64,000 bases of DNA from Massilia eburnea (GTDB lineage Bacteria; Pseudomonadota; Gammaproteobacteria; Burkholderiales; Burkholderiaceae_D). The translations under genes and the position numbers were made by a program. The notes beneath the pieces were generated by a model. It ran no database searches, was not told the origin of the DNA, and worked only from the letters and a program-made list of their open reading frames with translations. How positions within the stretch are numbered: position 1 is the stretch's first letter; each line of letters opens with the position of its first letter. The stretch is from NCBI RefSeq assembly GCF_009720745.1, contig NZ_WNKX01000002.1, positions 62,001 through 126,000 of the forward strand. The letters run 5' to 3'. This document shows positions 49,995 through 60,186 of this stretch, in pieces.

Positions 49995-50951
49995 TCACGC
50001 AAGCTGCTGGATGCCAGCCAGCATCCAGCCGGTGCTACCGTTGAGCGGCTTCACCAGATTCCAGACTTCCTGGAACGGTTCCGGCAGCGCGTCTGAGGCA
50101 GGTTTCATCTTGCCCCAGAACTTCACGCTGGCCAGCGTATCCTTGCCATCGCTCTCCATGCCCAGCAGTTCAGCATCGATCGCCACCACATCGGTGTACT
50201 CGGCTTGCGCGCCGCGCTCCTGGATCTGCATGCGCAGCTCGGCAAACACTTCCGGCGTGGTAAAGGTACGGATATCCTCCACATCAGCCTTATCCCAAGC
50301 CGCCTGCAAGCGGATGTAGTTGGACTTGGCAGCGCGCAGGAAACCTGGCGTGTCGAAATCAGCCGGCACGCCCCAAGGCGTGTGCACCGCAGGCGCCGCC
50401 AGTGGCTGCACCACCGGCTCGAAGGCCGCAGGCTGCTGCTGGCTCAGGCCGGAACCGATTTCCGGCGTCGCCGAGCCGCCACCGCTATAGCCGCTGAATG
50501 CGGGCTGCAGCGCCGGCTGCGACTTACGGCGCAGCATACCGACGATGAAGAAGATCACGCCGCCGATCAGGGCGATCATCAGGATCGAGCCGATGGCCGA
50601 TGCCATGGCGCCGCCCAGGCCGAAGTGCGACAGCAGTGCCCCCAGGCCGAGGCCCAGCAGGGCACCGCCGAGCAGGCCTTTCCACATGCTTGGCTTCTGC
50701 ACCGGGGCAGGAGCCGCTGGGGCAGGAGCAGCGGTGGCGGGACGGGCCGCTGCCGGCGCTGCAGCAGTCGAGGCCGCCGTCGGCGCTGTCGGCGCCGCAA
50801 CAGGTGCGGTCTGGCGCGGCATGCTGCTGACGTTAGCGGACTGGCGGCCGAAGGACTTGCCGCCGCCCATTGGGCGTGCCGACAATTCGCTCATCATGCT
50901 CAGGGCGGTCAGCGCCATCATCGCGCCGGCCAGGAACTTCTTCATCTTCAT
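49995..50951 (-). CDS. Tim44-like domain secreted/membrane protein
   Basis: The 318-aa protein has a signal-like N-terminus (KKFLAGAMMALTALSMMSELSARP) and a long Ala/Pro-rich region. A Gly-rich hydrophobic segment follows (GLLGGALLGLGLGALLSHFGLGGAMASAIGSILMIALIGGVIFFIVGMLRR), and then a C-terminal Tim44 domain (RAAKSNYIRLQAAWDKADVEDIRTFTTPEVFAELR). Tim44-like domains bind membranes or membrane proteins; the bacterial role is unknown. An upstream GTG overlapping the ubiE stop is an alternative start. Confidence 0.87.
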   Translation of the reverse strand: MKMKKFLAGAMMALTALSMMSELSARPMGGGKSFGRQSANVSSMPRQTAPVAAPTAPTAASTAAAPAAARPATAAPAPAAPAPVQKPSMWKGLLGGALLGLGLGALLSHFGLGGAMASAIGSILMIALIGGVIFFIVGMLRRKSQPALQPAFSGYSGGGSATPEIGSGLSQQQPAAFEPVVQPLAAPAVHTPWGVPADFDTPGFLRAAKSNYIRLQAAWDKADVEDIRTFTTPEVFAELRMQIQERGAQAEYTDVVAIDAELLGMESDGKDTLASVKFWGKMKPASDALPEPFQEVWNLVKPLNGSTGWMLAGIQQLA

Positions 50952-50962
50952 TGCTTGAAAAC

Positions 50963-51697
50963 TCACATTTTGATGCCGGTGTGGAGAGCGGCCACACCCG
51001 CCGTCAGATTGTAATACTGCACACGCTCCAGACCCGCCGCCTGCATCATGGTCTTCAGCGTTTCCTGGTCAGGGTGCATGCGGATGGACTCGGCCAGGTA
51101 GCGATAGCTCTCGGCGTCGTTGGCCACTTTCTGGCCCATCCACGGCAGCACCGTGAAGGAGTAAAAATCGTAGGGCTTTTGCAGGAGCTGGTCCACTTTC
51201 GAAAATTCCAGCACCAGCAGCTTGCCGCCCGGCTTCAGCACGCGACGCATTTCGGAAAGTGCAACATCCTTGTGCGTCATATTGCGCAGGCCGAAAGCCA
51301 CGCTGACACGGTCGAAGTAGTTATCCGGGAATGGCAACTTCTCCGCATCGCAAATCAAAGTGGGGGTAACCAGGCCCTTATTCAAGAGACGGTCACGGCC
51401 AACGCGCAGCATCGACTCGTTGATATCGGTCAGCCAGACTTCGCCGCTCGGACCCGCGGCTTTGGCGAACGCCTTGGCCAGGTCGCCGGTGCCGCCCGCG
51501 ATGTCGAGCACCTTCATGCCCGGACGCACCGCCGCATTAGCAATCGTGAACGCCTTCCAGATGCGGTGCAGGCCGCCGGACATGAGGTCGTTCATGACAT
51601 CGTACTTGGCGGCGACGGAATGGAAGACCTTGGCGACTTCCTTGACTTTATCGTCTTCGTTGACGGTTTTATAACCGAAATGGGTGGTGTTGGTCAT
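50963..51697 (-). CDS. ubiE: Ubiquinone/menaquinone biosynthesis C-methyltransferase
   Basis: The 244-aa protein has the UbiE signature. It contains [24 protein letters not shown], motif [17 protein letters not shown], the [22 protein letters not shown] motif and [16 protein letters not shown]. It methylates C-2 of the demethoxy-ubiquinol ring. A perfect TATAAT on the minus strand (51728-51723) precedes it. The Tim44-domain gene follows by a few bases. Confidence 0.95.
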   Translation of the reverse strand: MTNTTHFGYKTVNEDDKVKEVAKVFHSVAAKYDVMNDLMSGGLHRIWKAFTIANAAVRPGMKVLDIAGGTGDLAKAFAKAAGPSGEVWLTDINESMLRVGRDRLLNKGLVTPTLICDAEKLPFPDNYFDRVSVAFGLRNMTHKDVALSEMRRVLKPGGKLLVLEFSKVDQLLQKPYDFYSFTVLPWMGQKVANDAESYRYLAESIRMHPDQETLKTMMQAAGLERVQYYNLTAGVAALHTGIKM

Positions 51698-51722
51698 ATT
51701 AAAGGTGCCTAATGTTTGCAGC

Positions 51723-51728
51723 ATTATA
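51723..51728 (-). promoter_or_regulatory. Candidate -10 box of ubiE
   Basis: TATAAT on the minus strand lies 26 bases before the ubiE ATG. No good -35 hexamer is visible at the usual distance, so the promoter is only tentative. Confidence 0.35.
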
Positions 51729-51830
51729 CATTTGTGGGGTGGCGCACAGATTTTGATGAGGCTTGTCAACCAGAATGCTCCTCGGGTCGTTTTATGGCTC
51801 AGACACTTTGTCGTACTTAGGAGATTTCAG

Positions 51831-52079
51831 ATGGAGCTTCAGCAAAAATTGCCCGCGGACATTTTTTTCCCGGATATCGACGAAGCCACCAAGCAGTTCA
51901 TCGATGCCACCCGCGCCCAGTCGCGCGCCCTGGCGTCCGCTGAACCGCATCCGATGACCTTCAACGTTGAGGCAATCCGCCGCCTGACTCCAGAGGCCCG
52001 CGCCGCCTTCCGCTATATCTGGGAACGCGAACAGCAGCGCTACGAAGAGTTCCAGCGCCGCAAAATGATGGTCAACTGA
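51831..52079 (+). CDS. Small hypothetical protein (82 aa)
   Basis: The product is a small helical protein with no signal peptide. It contains LPADIFFPDIDEATKQFIDATRAQ, PMTFNVEAIRRLTPEARAAFRYIWERE and a basic C-terminus (QRRKMMVN). AGGAGA lies seven bases before the ATG, and a hairpin terminator follows the stop, so the gene is a self-contained unit. I do not recognise the family. It is divergent from ubiE. Confidence 0.75.
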   Translation: MELQQKLPADIFFPDIDEATKQFIDATRAQSRALASAEPHPMTFNVEAIRRLTPEARAAFRYIWEREQQRYEEFQRRKMMVN

Positions 52080-52093
52080 TTCTCCTCCCAGCC

Positions 52094-52117
52094 ACACCCG
52101 GCGTCCGCGCCGGGTGT
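52094..52117 (+). terminator. Terminator after the 82-aa protein gene
   Basis: ACACCCGGC and GCCGGGTGT pair around GTCCGC, and the stem is followed by CGGAAAATTTT. It lies 15 bases after the stop. Confidence 0.7.
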
Positions 52118-52269
52118 CGGAAAATTTTACATTTCCACAACATTGCAACCGAGTCAGCCTTGCAATTTGCTTGCAAGTAATTGATTTGTTTCCGTTTTTC
52201 AGTCTGAGTTTCTAGGCTGGAACGAAGATTGCTCTTCCCTCAGCGTTCGTCCAATAACTGAGGGAAAAT

Positions 52270-52935
52270 ATGTTAAAAAAACAAATCGCAGCAATCGTCG
52301 CCGTCCTGGCTTGCGCCGGCAGCGCCCACGCAGCCTACCTGCCGGTTGGTCCGGTCAACGACGTGTCCTACAACACGGTCGTGAACAACTGGGGCTGGTC
52401 CCTGATCAGCAGCAGCAACTACGGCAGCAACGTGTCGATCGCCGACCTGTTTGCGGGCCACGGCGACTACGTGATGATTGGCGCCATGCATAAGGATTCC
52501 GGCGTGATCGACGTCCTGTCCGGCGCGCTTTACACCGACGTAACCACCTACACGACGCAAAACGCTGTGCACGTCGCCAATGGCACCGAATGGTATTTCA
52601 ACGCTTTGTCGATGGGCTTTGCCGGCCTTGGCGATACCGTTTGCCAGACCACCGCTGATACCTGCGGCATGTCCGAGCGTGACCGTCTGAGCTGGCACAC
52701 CACCACGCAGGCAAACACCTGGGCCCAGACTGACGCCGTGGCGCCATCGTACGTTTTCAACGGCTGGCGCAGCGGCGCCAACGTCTGGATTTACGATAAC
52801 ACCGACTGGACCCGCGTCGTGTTCACCGCCAGCGACCTGGCAGATCCTGCCAGCCAAGTGCCGGAACCGGCTTCCCTGGGCCTGGTCGGCCTGGGTCTCG
52901 CAGCATTGGCAATGCGCCGCCGCAAGTCCCGCTAA
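52270..52935 (+). CDS. PEP-CTERM sorting-domain exported protein
   Basis: The 221-aa protein has a signal peptide (IVAVLACAGSAHA). It ends with a PEP-CTERM sorting signal: the VPEPASLG motif, the hydrophobic LVGLGLAALA and a basic end (MRRRKSR). PEP-CTERM proteins are processed by an exosortase, which is not in the window, and are linked to exopolysaccharide and surface structures. The middle part (GWSLISSSNYGSNVSIADLFAGHGDYVMIGAM) matches no family I can name. The spacer before it (52118-52269) is AT-rich and probably holds its promoter. Confidence 0.9.
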   Translation: MLKKQIAAIVAVLACAGSAHAAYLPVGPVNDVSYNTVVNNWGWSLISSSNYGSNVSIADLFAGHGDYVMIGAMHKDSGVIDVLSGALYTDVTTYTTQNAVHVANGTEWYFNALSMGFAGLGDTVCQTTADTCGMSERDRLSWHTTTQANTWAQTDAVAPSYVFNGWRSGANVWIYDNTDWTRVVFTASDLADPASQVPEPASLGLVGLGLAALAMRRRKSR

Positions 52936-53355
52936 TTAGTGGTGATGGCCGCAACCGTGCGGCTTGGCCGATGCGCCAGGCAGTACGGTTCCTGGCTCGC
53001 GGCCAGAGTCGCCCGGGAAACCGGCGGCTTCCAATCGCTTCAGGTAATCGGCCCAGTGGTGCTCCATGCGGGCGCCCAGGCCGTATAGATAATCCCAGGT
53101 GTAGAGGCCGGAATTGTGGCCGTCGTCGAAAGTCGGCTTGACGGCGTAATTGCCGACCGGCTCGAGGTTGGTCATCGCCACATCGCGCTTCCCGACTTGC
53201 AGTACTTCCTGGCCCGGTCCGTGGCCCTTCACTTCCGCCGACGGCGAATACACGCGCAGCAGCTCGAATGGAATATTGAAGCTCGCGCCATCGTCGAAAG
53301 AGATTTCGAGGTAGCGCGATTTGCTGTGGACTGTCAGGCCGGTTGGTGTGTTCAT
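52936..53355 (-). CDS. DUF971 protein
   Basis: The 139-aa protein contains the DUF971 core: LTVHSKSRYLEISFDDGASFNIPFELLRVYSPSAEV, a middle AMTNLEPVGNYAVKPTFDDGHNSGLYTWDYLYGLG, and a His-rich end (GCGHHH). The same fold is the N-terminal domain of gamma-butyrobetaine hydroxylase, and some members are tied to Fe-S proteins. It overlaps the HIT gene by ATGA, and both follow the large Fe-S oxidoreductase. Confidence 0.9.
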   Translation of the reverse strand: MNTPTGLTVHSKSRYLEISFDDGASFNIPFELLRVYSPSAEVKGHGPGQEVLQVGKRDVAMTNLEPVGNYAVKPTFDDGHNSGLYTWDYLYGLGARMEHHWADYLKRLEAAGFPGDSGREPGTVLPGASAKPHGCGHHH

Positions 53356-53807
53356 TTCAAGTTCAGGATGATCGCCGCGCGCAGGGCCGGCAGCAAGGCC
53401 GCGCGCGCTGCCACGGCGGCCGGATCGGCTTCGCGCTGCTTCGCGCCCCAGGTCGGGTTCGGGAAGTGCGCATCGTCAGTGTAACGCGGGATGACGTGCC
53501 AGTGCACGTGCGGCGTCATATTGCCGAAGCTGGCCACGTTGACTTTATGCGGCGCCATGGTCGTGCGCTGCGCCTGTTCCACCGCCCACACGGTTTTCAT
53601 TACGTGGCCGCGGTCTTCCGGCGACAGGTCGGTCATCTCGCGCACGTGCTCATGCCACACCACGCGGGCGTAGCCGGGATAGCCCGGCTCGTCAACCAGC
53701 ACGACAGCCAGGCGCTCGTCGCGCCAGACCAGCGGGCTCGCAGCGCCGGCAGGCGCCGCGTCAAAGCTGGCCAGCAGCTTGCACAGGTCGCAATTTGCGT
53801 TCGTCAT
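53352..53807 (-). CDS. HIT-family nucleotide hydrolase
   Basis: The 151-aa protein has a Cys pair ([10 protein letters not shown]) and the HIT motif [13 protein letters not shown]. Members hydrolyse or transfer nucleotidyl groups. The segment [27 protein letters not shown] is typical of the short bacterial type. The ATG overlaps the stop of the large oxidoreductase (ATGA), and the stop overlaps DUF971. Confidence 0.92.
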   Translation of the reverse strand: MTNANCDLCKLLASFDAAPAGAASPLVWRDERLAVVLVDEPGYPGYARVVWHEHVREMTDLSPEDRGHVMKTVWAVEQAQRTTMAPHKVNVASFGNMTPHVHWHVIPRYTDDAHFPNPTWGAKQREADPAAVAARAALLPALRAAIILNLK

Positions 53808-56800
53808 ACCAGGACCCTTTCGATGCCGCCATCATTGGCGCGCGCCACGTAATCCACCAGCCAGTTGTCGCCCAGCTTGTGCTTGGCGATCTCGATCACG
53901 ATGTAATCGGCGGTAGTGCCGGAATCGTCGTTGTAGCGGGTCAGGCCCTGCATGCAGGATGGGCAGGACGTCAGGATCTTGACGTCGCCCTTGAAGCCGT
54001 CGGCGCGCAGCTTGTCCGCGCCCGACACCATCTCCTGCTCCTTGCGGAAGCGGACCTGGGTCGAAATATCCGGACGGGCATTGGCCAGCGAGCCCGATTC
54101 GCCGCAGCAGCGGTCGTTCTTCTCGATCTTCACGTTGTCGATGGTGGACACCAGCGCATTCACGGTCTTGATCGGATCCTGCTGCTTCATCGGCGTATGG
54201 CAAGGATCGTGGTACATGTAGCGCGTGCCTTCCACGCCTTCCAGCTTGACACCCTTCTCCAGCAGGAACTCGTGGATGTCCATGATGCGGCAGCCTGGGA
54301 AGATCTTCTCGAACTCATAGGTCGCCAGCTGGTCGTAGCAAGTGCCGCAGGACACCACCACGGTCTTGATATCCAGGTAGTTCAGCGTATTCGCCATGCG
54401 GTGGAAGAGGACGCGGTTATCCGTCATCATCTTCTCGGCCTTGTCGAAATCGCCCGCGCCACGCTGCGGGTAGCCGCAGCACAGGTAGCCTGGCGGCAGC
54501 ACGGTCTGCACGCCTACTTCCCACAGCATGGCTTGCGTTGCCAGGCCAACCTGCGAGAACAGCCGCTCCGACCCGCAGCCCGGGAAGTAGAACACCGCCT
54601 CGGTATTGGCATTGGTCTTCTTCGGATCGCGGATGATCGGGATCATCTTGTTGTCTTCGATGTCCAGCAGCGCACGCGCGGTCTTCTTCGGCAGGTTGCC
54701 CGGCATCTTCTTGTTCACGAAGTGGATCACCTGCTCGCGCACGGCCGGCTTGCCGACCGTCGGAGGCGGCGCCTTGGTCTGCTTGCGCGCCACGGCCTTG
54801 AACACTTCGTGCCCCAGGCGCTGCGCCTTGTAGCCCCAGCCGATCATGGTCTGGCGGGTCGCGTTGATGGTCGCGGGATCGGTCGCGTTCAGGAAGAACA
54901 TCGTCGCCTTCTTGCCCGGATTGAACGACCGCTTGTTCATCTTGCGCAGCAGGTTACGCATGTTCATCGACACGTCGCCGAAGTCGATATTGACCGGGCA
55001 CGGCGTAGCGCACTTGTGGCACACGGTGCAGTGGTCGCTGACGTCTTCGAATTCTTCCCAGTGTCGAATCGAGATGCCGCGGCGTGTCTGCTCTTCGTAC
55101 AGGAAAGCTTCGATCAGCGATGAGGTGGCGAGGATCTTGTCGCGCGGCGAATACAGCAGGTTGGCGCGCGGCACGTGGGTCGAGCACACCGGTTTGCACT
55201 TGCCGCAGCGCAGGCAGTCCTTGACGCTGTTGGCGATGTCGCCGATATCGCTTTGCTGCATGATCAGCGATTCGTGGCCCATCAGGCCGAAGGACGGCGT
55301 GTAGGCGTTTTCCAGCGTCGCCTCCATGCCCGGCAGGTTGAGCAGCTTGCCCTTGTTGAAGCGGCCTTCCGGGTCGACGCGCTTCTTGTACTCGCGGAAT
55401 GCGCCGATTTCTTCATCGGTCAGGAATTCCAGCTTGGTGATGCCGATGCCGTGTTCGCCCGAGATCACGCCGTTCAGCGAACGGGCCAGCTTCATGATGC
55501 GCGCGACTGCCTTGTGCGCATCCTGCAGCATTTCGTAATGGTCCGAATTGACCGGCAGGTTGGTGTGCACGTTGCCGTCGCCGGCGTGCATGTGCAGCGC
55601 CACGAACACGCGGCCGTGCAGCACGCGCTTGTGGATCGCCTGCGCTTCTTCGAGGATCTGCTTGTAGGCGCCGCCGTTGAAGATCTGGCGCAGCTGGGCG
55701 CGGATTTCCTGCTTCCAGCTGATACGCACGGTGCGGTCTTGCGCTACGTCGAACAAGGTCGCTTGCGGCTGGTGCTGCAGGCGGTCGTCCAGCGCGCCGG
55801 CCAGGTGCTGCAGGCCCAGCGCCAGCAGGTCGCCGCGCACATCGGCCAGCGGTTTGTCCAGGTTGGCGAGGATGAACGTCCAGCGCGCGTGCACCTGGTC
55901 CACCAGCGCCAGCGCCTGGGCCTGGCGGTCGCCCAGCATTTCGTCGTAGCCGACCTTGTCGTCGGACGCATCGTCGCTCTTGCCGATCGGGAGCTTGTCA
56001 GCCGCCAGGAATTCGCGCAGTTCTTCCGCCAGCTGAAGCTTGTTCTTGATCGACAGCTCGATGTTGATGCGTTCGATGCCGTCGGTGTATTCGCCCATGC
56101 GGTTCAGCGGAATCACCACGTCTTCATTGATCTTGAAGGCGTTGGTGTGCTTCGCGATCGCCGCGGTGCGGGCGCGGTCCAGCCAGAATTTCTTGCGTGC
56201 TTCCGGGCTCACGGCCACGAAGCCTTCGCCGACACGGGTGTTTGCCAGGCGCACCACTTCGGACGCGGCCAGCGCCACGGCGCCTTCATCGTCGCCGACG
56301 ATGTCGCCGAACAGCGCCATTTTCGGCAGCACGCCGCGCTTGGACTTGGTGGCGTAGCCGACGGCGCGCAGGTAGCGCTCGTCCAGGTGCTCCAGGCCTG
56401 CCAGGCGGATGGTCTTGAACTGCTCGCCCTGCGCCGGCAAGCCGTCCAGGTAATCCTTGATTTCGACGATCGACGGAATCGCATCGCGGGCCTGGCCGAA
56501 GAATTCCAGGCAGACGGTGCGCGTGAACTTCGGCATCTTGTGCAGGATCCAGCGGGCGGACGTGATCAGGCCGTCGGTGCCCTCTTTCTGCACGCCCGGC
56601 AGGCCGGCCAGGAATTTGTCGGTGACGTCCTTGCCCAGGCCTTCCTTGCGGAACTTGCGGCCTTCGATCTCCAGGATCTCGGTCTTGAACGGCTCGCCCT
56701 TGGCTTCACCACGGCCGTTCGGATGCGTCCATTCCAGCTTGAAGCGCGCCAGCGGCGTATCGTGGATCTTGGACAGGTTGTGGTCCAGGCGCGTGACTTC

Positions 56801-57811
56801 CAGCCAGTCGCCGTTCGGGTCCACCATGCGCCACGAAGCCAGGTTGTCCAGCGCGGTGCCCCACAGCACCGCCTTCTTGCCGCCCGCGTTCATGGCGATA
56901 TTGCCGCCGATGCAGGAAGCGTGGGCCGAAGTCGGGTCGACCGCAAACACGAAGCCCGCCTTCTCGGCCGCTTCGCTGACCTTGTTGGTGATGACGCCCG
57001 CTTCCGAATGGACGGTCGCGTACTCGCGGTCCAGGCCGGGCAGCACTTTCATTTCAACGGCGCCCAGCTTGAGCAGCTTCTCGGTGTTGATCACGGCCGA
57101 CAGCGGCGTCAGCGGAATCGCACCGCCGGTGTAGCCGGTGCCGCCGCCGCGCGGGATGATGGTCAGGCCAAGTTCGATGCAGCCTTTCACCAGGCCGGCC
57201 ATTTCATCTTCGCTGTCCGGGGTCAGCACCACGAACGGATACTCCACGCGCCAGTCGGTGGCGTCGGTCACGTGGGTGATGCGCTTCATGCCGTCGAAGC
57301 AGATATTGTGCTTCTCGGTGTACTTGCCCAGGACTTTCTGCGTGCGCTTGCGCAGGTCGTACATCTGGCGGAATTCTTCGCCGAAGTCGGCCACTGCCTT
57401 GCTGGCGGCGCGCAACAGCTTCTCCACGTTGCCGCTGCGCTTCTGCGACTCGGCATCGGCGGCATCGACGGTGTTGCGGCGCTTGTCCACTTCCGTCAGG
57501 CGGTGGTGCAGCGCGTCGATCAGGGCCTGGCGGCGCTTGGGGTTATCCAGCAAGTCGTCCTGCAGGTAAGGGTTGCGGCGCACGACCCAGATATCGCCCA
57601 GCACCTCATACAGCATGCGTGCGGAGCGGCCAGTCTGGCGGGAAGCCCTCAATTCATCCAGCAACGCCCAGGACTCTTCGCCCAACAGGCGAATCACAAT
57701 CTCGCGATCGGAGAAGGACGTGTAGTTGTACGGAATTTCCCGCAAGCGGGTAGGGGCGTGACCATCTGGCGATTCGGCGAGCAGTGCCTGGATTTGTGCT
57801 GGTGCGTTCAT
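53804..57811 (-). CDS. Giant FAD/Fe-S oxidoreductase (DUF3683, GlcD- and GlcF-like fusion)
   Basis: The 1335-aa protein begins with a DUF3683-type N-terminus ([22 protein letters not shown]). An FAD_binding_4 domain follows ([35 protein letters not shown]), then a C-terminal oxidase domain with [14 protein letters not shown] and [13 protein letters not shown]. Two 4Fe-4S motifs ([24 protein letters not shown]) and two Cys-rich domains of the CCG type ([33 protein letters not shown]) complete it. It resembles D-lactate or glycolate dehydrogenases with the electron chain fused in one chain. The substrate is unknown. HIT and DUF971 genes follow with overlaps. Confidence 0.93.
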   Translation of the reverse strand: MNAPAQIQALLAESPDGHAPTRLREIPYNYTSFSDREIVIRLLGEESWALLDELRASRQTGRSARMLYEVLGDIWVVRRNPYLQDDLLDNPKRRQALIDALHHRLTEVDKRRNTVDAADAESQKRSGNVEKLLRAASKAVADFGEEFRQMYDLRKRTQKVLGKYTEKHNICFDGMKRITHVTDATDWRVEYPFVVLTPDSEDEMAGLVKGCIELGLTIIPRGGGTGYTGGAIPLTPLSAVINTEKLLKLGAVEMKVLPGLDREYATVHSEAGVITNKVSEAAEKAGFVFAVDPTSAHASCIGGNIAMNAGGKKAVLWGTALDNLASWRMVDPNGDWLEVTRLDHNLSKIHDTPLARFKLEWTHPNGRGEAKGEPFKTEILEIEGRKFRKEGLGKDVTDKFLAGLPGVQKEGTDGLITSARWILHKMPKFTRTVCLEFFGQARDAIPSIVEIKDYLDGLPAQGEQFKTIRLAGLEHLDERYLRAVGYATKSKRGVLPKMALFGDIVGDDEGAVALAASEVVRLANTRVGEGFVAVSPEARKKFWLDRARTAAIAKHTNAFKINEDVVIPLNRMGEYTDGIERINIELSIKNKLQLAEELREFLAADKLPIGKSDDASDDKVGYDEMLGDRQAQALALVDQVHARWTFILANLDKPLADVRGDLLALGLQHLAGALDDRLQHQPQATLFDVAQDRTVRISWKQEIRAQLRQIFNGGAYKQILEEAQAIHKRVLHGRVFVALHMHAGDGNVHTNLPVNSDHYEMLQDAHKAVARIMKLARSLNGVISGEHGIGITKLEFLTDEEIGAFREYKKRVDPEGRFNKGKLLNLPGMEATLENAYTPSFGLMGHESLIMQQSDIGDIANSVKDCLRCGKCKPVCSTHVPRANLLYSPRDKILATSSLIEAFLYEEQTRRGISIRHWEEFEDVSDHCTVCHKCATPCPVNIDFGDVSMNMRNLLRKMNKRSFNPGKKATMFFLNATDPATINATRQTMIGWGYKAQRLGHEVFKAVARKQTKAPPPTVGKPAVREQVIHFVNKKMPGNLPKKTARALLDIEDNKMIPIIRDPKKTNANTEAVFYFPGCGSERLFSQVGLATQAMLWEVGVQTVLPPGYLCCGYPQRGAGDFDKAEKMMTDNRVLFHRMANTLNYLDIKTVVVSCGTCYDQLATYEFEKIFPGCRIMDIHEFLLEKGVKLEGVEGTRYMYHDPCHTPMKQQDPIKTVNALVSTIDNVKIEKNDRCCGESGSLANARPDISTQVRFRKEQEMVSGADKLRADGFKGDVKILTSCPSCMQGLTRYNDDSGTTADYIVIEIAKHKLGDNWLVDYVARANDGGIERVLV

Positions 57812-58019
57812 TATGCGAGGACGGGGGAGCTGACGCTGGGACAGGACATTCTATCTTATTGCGGCGCACAAGATGGGAACAGCCTTAGTAGGCATCAGGG
57901 TTCCGTTAACGTCAACCACCTGAATAATGCATGGCAAATGCGCAGCCAAACCATTGTTCATTCAGAAAATATCGCCAATTTCTCATCGCAATTTTGCATC
58001 ATTGCTGCTATGCGGAAGT

Positions 58020-58514
58020 TTATCCGCCAAGCGTATGCGCCAGCGAGCGCCAGAAGCCATCCGGCACGTACAACAGCAGGGACGTCATGGTCAGGTAACG
58101 CACGCCTTTGCCGATCGCCATATACAGGGTCGATGGCCAGAACGGCAGCTTCAGCCAGCCGCCAAGCGTGCACAGCGGGTCGCCGATGCCCGGCACCCAG
58201 GACAGCAGCATGGTCTTGGCCCCATAGTGCGCCAGCCAGCCAAACCAGCGGCTGGAGCGTTCTTCAGTGAAGGCCTTCTTGGCGTAATAGCCGATCCAGT
58301 AATCGACCACGCCGCCCAGCGTATTGCCCAGGGTGGCGACCGCCATGGCCGGCCAGAACAGCTCGGGATTGGCTTTACAGACGGCAAAGACAGCGGGCTC
58401 CGACCCCAAGGGCACCAGTGTGGCCGAAACAAAACTGATGATAAATACCGAGGCCAGCCCCACTTCGGGCGCCGCCAAAAGGTTCAGCAGCCAGTGGATA
58501 GCGTGTTCAATCAT
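58020..58514 (-). CDS. YqaA-like (DedA/SNARE-associated family) membrane protein
   Basis: The 164-aa protein has four or five hydrophobic helices and YqaA/DedA-type motifs. These are LASVFIISFVSATLVPLGSEPAVFA, NTLGGVVDYWIGYYA and SWVPGIGDPLCTLGGWLKLPF, the last with the conserved Gly-Asp-Pro. DedA proteins act in membrane homeostasis and undecaprenyl-phosphate recycling. I chose the ATG at 58514 with GAAG upstream. It is divergent from ilvA. Confidence 0.85.
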   Translation of the reverse strand: MIEHAIHWLLNLLAAPEVGLASVFIISFVSATLVPLGSEPAVFAVCKANPELFWPAMAVATLGNTLGGVVDYWIGYYAKKAFTEERSSRWFGWLAHYGAKTMLLSWVPGIGDPLCTLGGWLKLPFWPSTLYMAIGKGVRYLTMTSLLLYVPDGFWRSLAHTLGG

Positions 58515-58615
58515 GGCTTCAATTATAATCATCCATACCAAGCTCTCTGCACGTTAGACAGCCCGCCACCCGCATACCCGCATGGCAGGCGTGCGCCTCC
58601 TCCGGTTACCCGCCG

Positions 58616-58644
58616 TTGACAGTCTTTGCACCACACCTTTTACT
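58616..58644 (+). promoter_or_regulatory. Candidate ilvA promoter close to the start codon
   Basis: A perfect -35 TTGACA (58616-58621), a 17-base spacer and TTTACT (58639-58644) place the expected transcription start near 58651, three bases before the ilvA ATG at 58654. No Shine-Dalgarno site is present, so the mRNA may be nearly leaderless. Confidence 0.5.
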
Positions 58645-58653
58645 TTGCAAACC

Positions 58654-60186
58654 ATGACTATCGACTACCTGAAGAAAATCCTGACTTCCCGCGTCTACGA
58701 CGTGGCCCATGAAACTTCGCTTGAACTGGCGCCGATTCTCTCGCAGCGAATTGGCAACCAGATTTACTTCAAGCGCGAGGACATGCAGGACGTCTTTAGC
58801 TTCAAGGTACGCGGCGCTTACAACAAGATGGCGAATCTGAGCGACGCGCAATTGAAGCGCGGCGTCATTTGCGCCTCGGCCGGCAACCATGCGCAGGGCG
58901 TTGCCCTGTCCGCAGCCAAACTCGGTTGCCGTGCACTCATCGTCATGCCGGCCACCACGCCGCAGCTGAAAGTTGAATCCGTGCGTCGCCGCGGCGGCGC
59001 CAGCGTGGAAGTGGTGCTGCATGGCGAGTCCTATACGGACGCCTACAACCACGCCCTGCAGCTGGAAAAAGAACAGAAGCTGACCTTCGTGCATCCGTTC
59101 GACGATCCGGAAGTGATCGCCGGCCAGGGCACGATTGCCATGGAAATCCTGCGCCAGCATTCCGGCCCGATCCATGCCATCTTCGTGCCGATCGGCGGCG
59201 GCGGCCTGATTGCGGGTGTAGCCGCGTATGTGAAGCAGCTGCGCCCGGACATCAAGGTGATCGGCGTGCAGACCATGGATTCGGACGCGATGGGCCGTTC
59301 GCTCAAGGCAGGCGAGCGCGTGACATTGTCCGACGTCGGCCTGTTTGCGGACGGCACCGCAGTGCGCCTGGTGGGCGAGGAAACCTTCCGCCTGGCGCAG
59401 CAGTTCGTCGACGAGGTGATCGTGGTCGATACCGATGCGATCTGCGCAGCGATCAAGGATGTGTTCACCGATACGCGCTCGATCCTGGAGCCTTCGGGCG
59501 CGCTGGCCGTTGCCGGCGCCAAGGCTTATGTGGAACGTGCTGAGATGAGCAAGTATCCGATCAAGGGCGAGACGCTGGTGACCGTGTGCAGCGGCGCCAA
59601 TATGAACTTCGACCGCTTGCGCTTTGTGGCGGAGCGCGCGGAGCTGGGCGAGGCGCGCGAGGCGGTGTTTGCGGTCACCATTCCGGAACAGCGCGGCAGC
59701 TTCAAGCGCTTCTGCGGGCTGGTTGGTCCACGCAATGTGACCGAGTTCAATTACCGTATCAGCGACAAAGAGCAGGCGCACGTATTTGTGGGTGTGCAGA
59801 TTGCCGACCGCAGCGAGTCGTCGGCCATTGCGCGGCGCTTTGAGGAGAATGACTTCAAGACGCTTGACCTCACGCACGATGAATTGGCCAAGTCGCACCT
59901 GCGCCACCTGGTGGGAGGCAAGAGCGAGCTGGCGAAAGATGAATTGCTGTATCGCTTTGAGTTCCCGGAACGCCCGGGGGCGCTGATGCGCTTCCTTGAT
60001 TCGATGGAGCCGGAGTGGAACATCTCGCTGTGCCATTACCGCTCGCAGGGCGGGGACGTGGGGCGGATCCTGATCGGCTTGCAGGTGCCTGCGCAGGATG
60101 CGGAGAAATTCACCCAGTTCCTGGCGACGCTGGGGTATCGCTATTGGGATGAGTCGCAGAATCCGGTGTATAAGCTGTTCCTTTAA
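58654..60186 (+). CDS. ilvA: Threonine ammonia-lyase (biosynthetic, two ACT-like domains)
   Basis: The 510-aa PLP enzyme deaminates threonine to 2-oxobutanoate, the first step of isoleucine synthesis. The PLP-binding Lys lies in DVFSFKVRGAYNKM, the Ser/Gly loop in CASAGNHAQGVALSA and the phosphate loop in VPIGGGGLIAGVA. Two C-terminal ACT-like regulatory domains (AVFAVTIPEQRGSFKRF and YRFEFPERPGALMRFL) confer isoleucine inhibition in this family. The stop lies inside the end of a palindromic repeat. Confidence 0.96.
   Translation: MTIDYLKKILTSRVYDVAHETSLELAPILSQRIGNQIYFKREDMQDVFSFKVRGAYNKMANLSDAQLKRGVICASAGNHAQGVALSAAKLGCRALIVMPATTPQLKVESVRRRGGASVEVVLHGESYTDAYNHALQLEKEQKLTFVHPFDDPEVIAGQGTIAMEILRQHSGPIHAIFVPIGGGGLIAGVAAYVKQLRPDIKVIGVQTMDSDAMGRSLKAGERVTLSDVGLFADGTAVRLVGEETFRLAQQFVDEVIVVDTDAICAAIKDVFTDTRSILEPSGALAVAGAKAYVERAEMSKYPIKGETLVTVCSGANMNFDRLRFVAERAELGEAREAVFAVTIPEQRGSFKRFCGLVGPRNVTEFNYRISDKEQAHVFVGVQIADRSESSAIARRFEENDFKTLDLTHDELAKSHLRHLVGGKSELAKDELLYRFEFPERPGALMRFLDSMEPEWNISLCHYRSQGGDVGRILIGLQVPAQDAEKFTQFLATLGYRYWDESQNPVYKLFL

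Noticed and set aside
55175..58270. 1031-codon plus-strand frame opposite the giant oxidoreductase
   Set aside because: Antisense shadow; the minus strand holds all FAD and Fe-S motifs.
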